Shown piece after piece: positions 63,145-64,000 of a stretch of DNA of 64,000 nucleotides. A program made the position numbers and the translations under genes. Each line of letters begins with the position of its first letter. Within the stretch, counting starts at the first letter, position 1. Source of the stretch: Pseudomonadota bacterium (GTDB lineage Bacteria > Pseudomonadota > Alphaproteobacteria > Rhizobiales > Pleomorphomonadaceae); assembly GCA_023436885.1 (NCBI GenBank), contig JAEZHI010000050.1, positions 62,001 through 126,000 on the forward strand, in the 5' to 3' direction. Below the pieces are notes generated by a model. It had not been told where the DNA came from. It searched no databases and saw nothing but the letters and a program-made list of their open reading frames with translations.

Positions 63145-64000
63145 ATGACCCTCGCCGAAAGCCTATCCCGCCCCTCCCGTCGACCAAGGCAAAAACGCCG
63201 GTCGCAATGGAAGGGACTTATCTACATCGCACCCGCCATGGCGCTGGTGATCGTCTTCTTCATCCTGCCGGTGCTGTTCACCTTCTGGATGAGCCTTCAT
63301 AAATGGCCGCTCCTTGGCGCGCCGACGTTCATCGGGCTCGGCAACTATATCCGGATGCTATCCGACACACGGTTCTATTCGGCGCTTGGCTTCACCGCCT
63401 ACTATACCGTGATCATTACCATCGCCATTTTCGCCCTGGCCTTCCCGCTCGCCATCTTCGTCGAGCGGCAGCGGCGAATGGTCGGCATCTACCGGACGGC
63501 GATCTTCATGCCGGTGGTCGTAGGTCTCGCCTCGGCGTCGCTGCTCTGGGTGTGGTTTGCCAACGTCGACGTCGGCTTTCTCAACCCGCTTCTTGCCTGG
63601 CTCGGCCTTATCGATCTCAAAACCAACTTCTTTGCCAGCTTCGACAGCGCCTTCTTCATCATCTGTCTGATGGTGGTCTGGAAGGTGGCCGGCTTCACGA
63701 TGATCATTCTGCTCACCGGTCTGCAGTCGATCCCCACCGAGCTCGGCGAAGCGGCGCGCATTGATGGCGCCAACCGCTGGAAGCGGTTCATCTACGTCAC
63801 GCTGCCGCTGATGCGAAAGACGATGGCTCTATCGCTCATCCTGTCAGTGACCGGCTCGATCCTCGCCTTCGACCAGTTCTACATCATGACGGCCGGTGGG
63901 CCTCAGAACAAGATGATCTCGGTCGTCTACTACATCTTCAACCAGTCCTTCGTGTCGTTCAACCTCGGCTACGGCGCGGCCATGTCGCTCGGCCTGCTGG
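63145..64000 (+). CDS. CUT1 sugar ABC permease, MalF-type (3' end outside window)
   Basis: The frame is open from ATG 63145 to the window edge, 285 codons without a stop. N-terminus MTLAESLSRPSRRPRQKRR, then a first helix (LIYIAPAMALVIVFFILPVLF), SLHKWPLLGAPTFIGLGNYI, and the EAA loop ELGEAARIDGANRWKRFIYV, which is diagnostic for CUT1 permeases. It continues the operon of the LacI regulator and binding protein. The ribosome-binding site is weak, so an alternative start is possible. A second permease and an ATPase are expected beyond the edge. Confidence 0.92.
   Translation, partial: MTLAESLSRPSRRPRQKRRSQWKGLIYIAPAMALVIVFFILPVLFTFWMSLHKWPLLGAPTFIGLGNYIRMLSDTRFYSALGFTAYYTVIITIAIFALAFPLAIFVERQRRMVGIYRTAIFMPVVVGLASASLLWVWFANVDVGFLNPLLAWLGLIDLKTNFFASFDSAFFIICLMVVWKVAGFTMIILLTGLQSIPTELGEAARIDGANRWKRFIYVTLPLMRKTMALSLILSVTGSILAFDQFYIMTAGGPQNKMISVVYYIFNQSFVSFNLGYGAAMSLGLL

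Overview
The window is a dense, high-GC, mostly coding stretch of about 64 kb. It looks like the chromosome of a plant- or soil-associated alphaproteobacterium, probably order Hyphomicrobiales (Rhizobiales). This rests on the protein families present (DUF3563 and DUF2161 small families, many ABC importers each with its own local regulator), on intergenic palindromes of a type common in rhizobial genomes, and on base composition. No rRNA, tRNA, insertion sequence, phage gene or CRISPR array was seen. Genus and species cannot be told from the sequence alone.

Layout. 1-2030: the 3' end of pnp and two small unknown genes. 2034-7939 (minus): a BMP-family ABC importer with an amidase inside the operon. 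8094-18593: an alpha-xyloside (xyloglucan-fragment-like) module with a six-hairpin glycosidase, a LacI regulator, a YicI-type GH31 alpha-xylosidase and a CUT1 sugar ABC importer. An identical 14-bp palindrome upstream of both arms ties the module together. 18991-23366: a lone CbiM-like cobalt permease under a cobalamin riboswitch, a uracil/xanthine-type NCS2 permease behind a RutR-like operator, an HxlR regulator divergent from a quinone-oxidoreductase-like enzyme, and a DUF3563 mini-protein. 23481-32040: a LacI regulator divergent from an Opp/Dpp-type importer that is probably for oligosaccharides, then a GlcD-like FAD oxidase.

32054-39386: a polyamine-type (PotABCD-like) importer in one operon with an agmatinase-family ureohydrolase, divergent from a LysR regulator and an aminotransferase. 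39496-41290: an MBL-fold hydrolase and a DUF2161 nuclease-like protein. 41381-48327 (minus): a second Opp/Dpp importer with two tandem paralogous binding proteins, then a HAD phosphatase. 49654-60349: a complete rare-sugar regulon, with an RbsABC-type importer plus a DUF2291 lipoprotein, a DeoR regulator, an L-fucose/L-arabinose isomerase-like enzyme, a transketolase split into two subunits and an FGGY kinase. Matching 29-bp triple-repeat sites lie in front of both the transport and the catabolic operon. 60707-64000: a LacI regulator behind two tandem operators, a CUT1 sugar-binding protein and a permease that runs off the window.

Taken together the window is a transport and catabolism district: seven ABC importers, a CbiM-like permease and an NCS2 permease in 62 kb. 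Most are paired with a local transcription factor and a recognisable operator. The most interesting unit is the split-transketolase regulon. Its gene content fits the isomerase-kinase-transketolase route described for D-apiose, but the substrate is inferred rather than shown.
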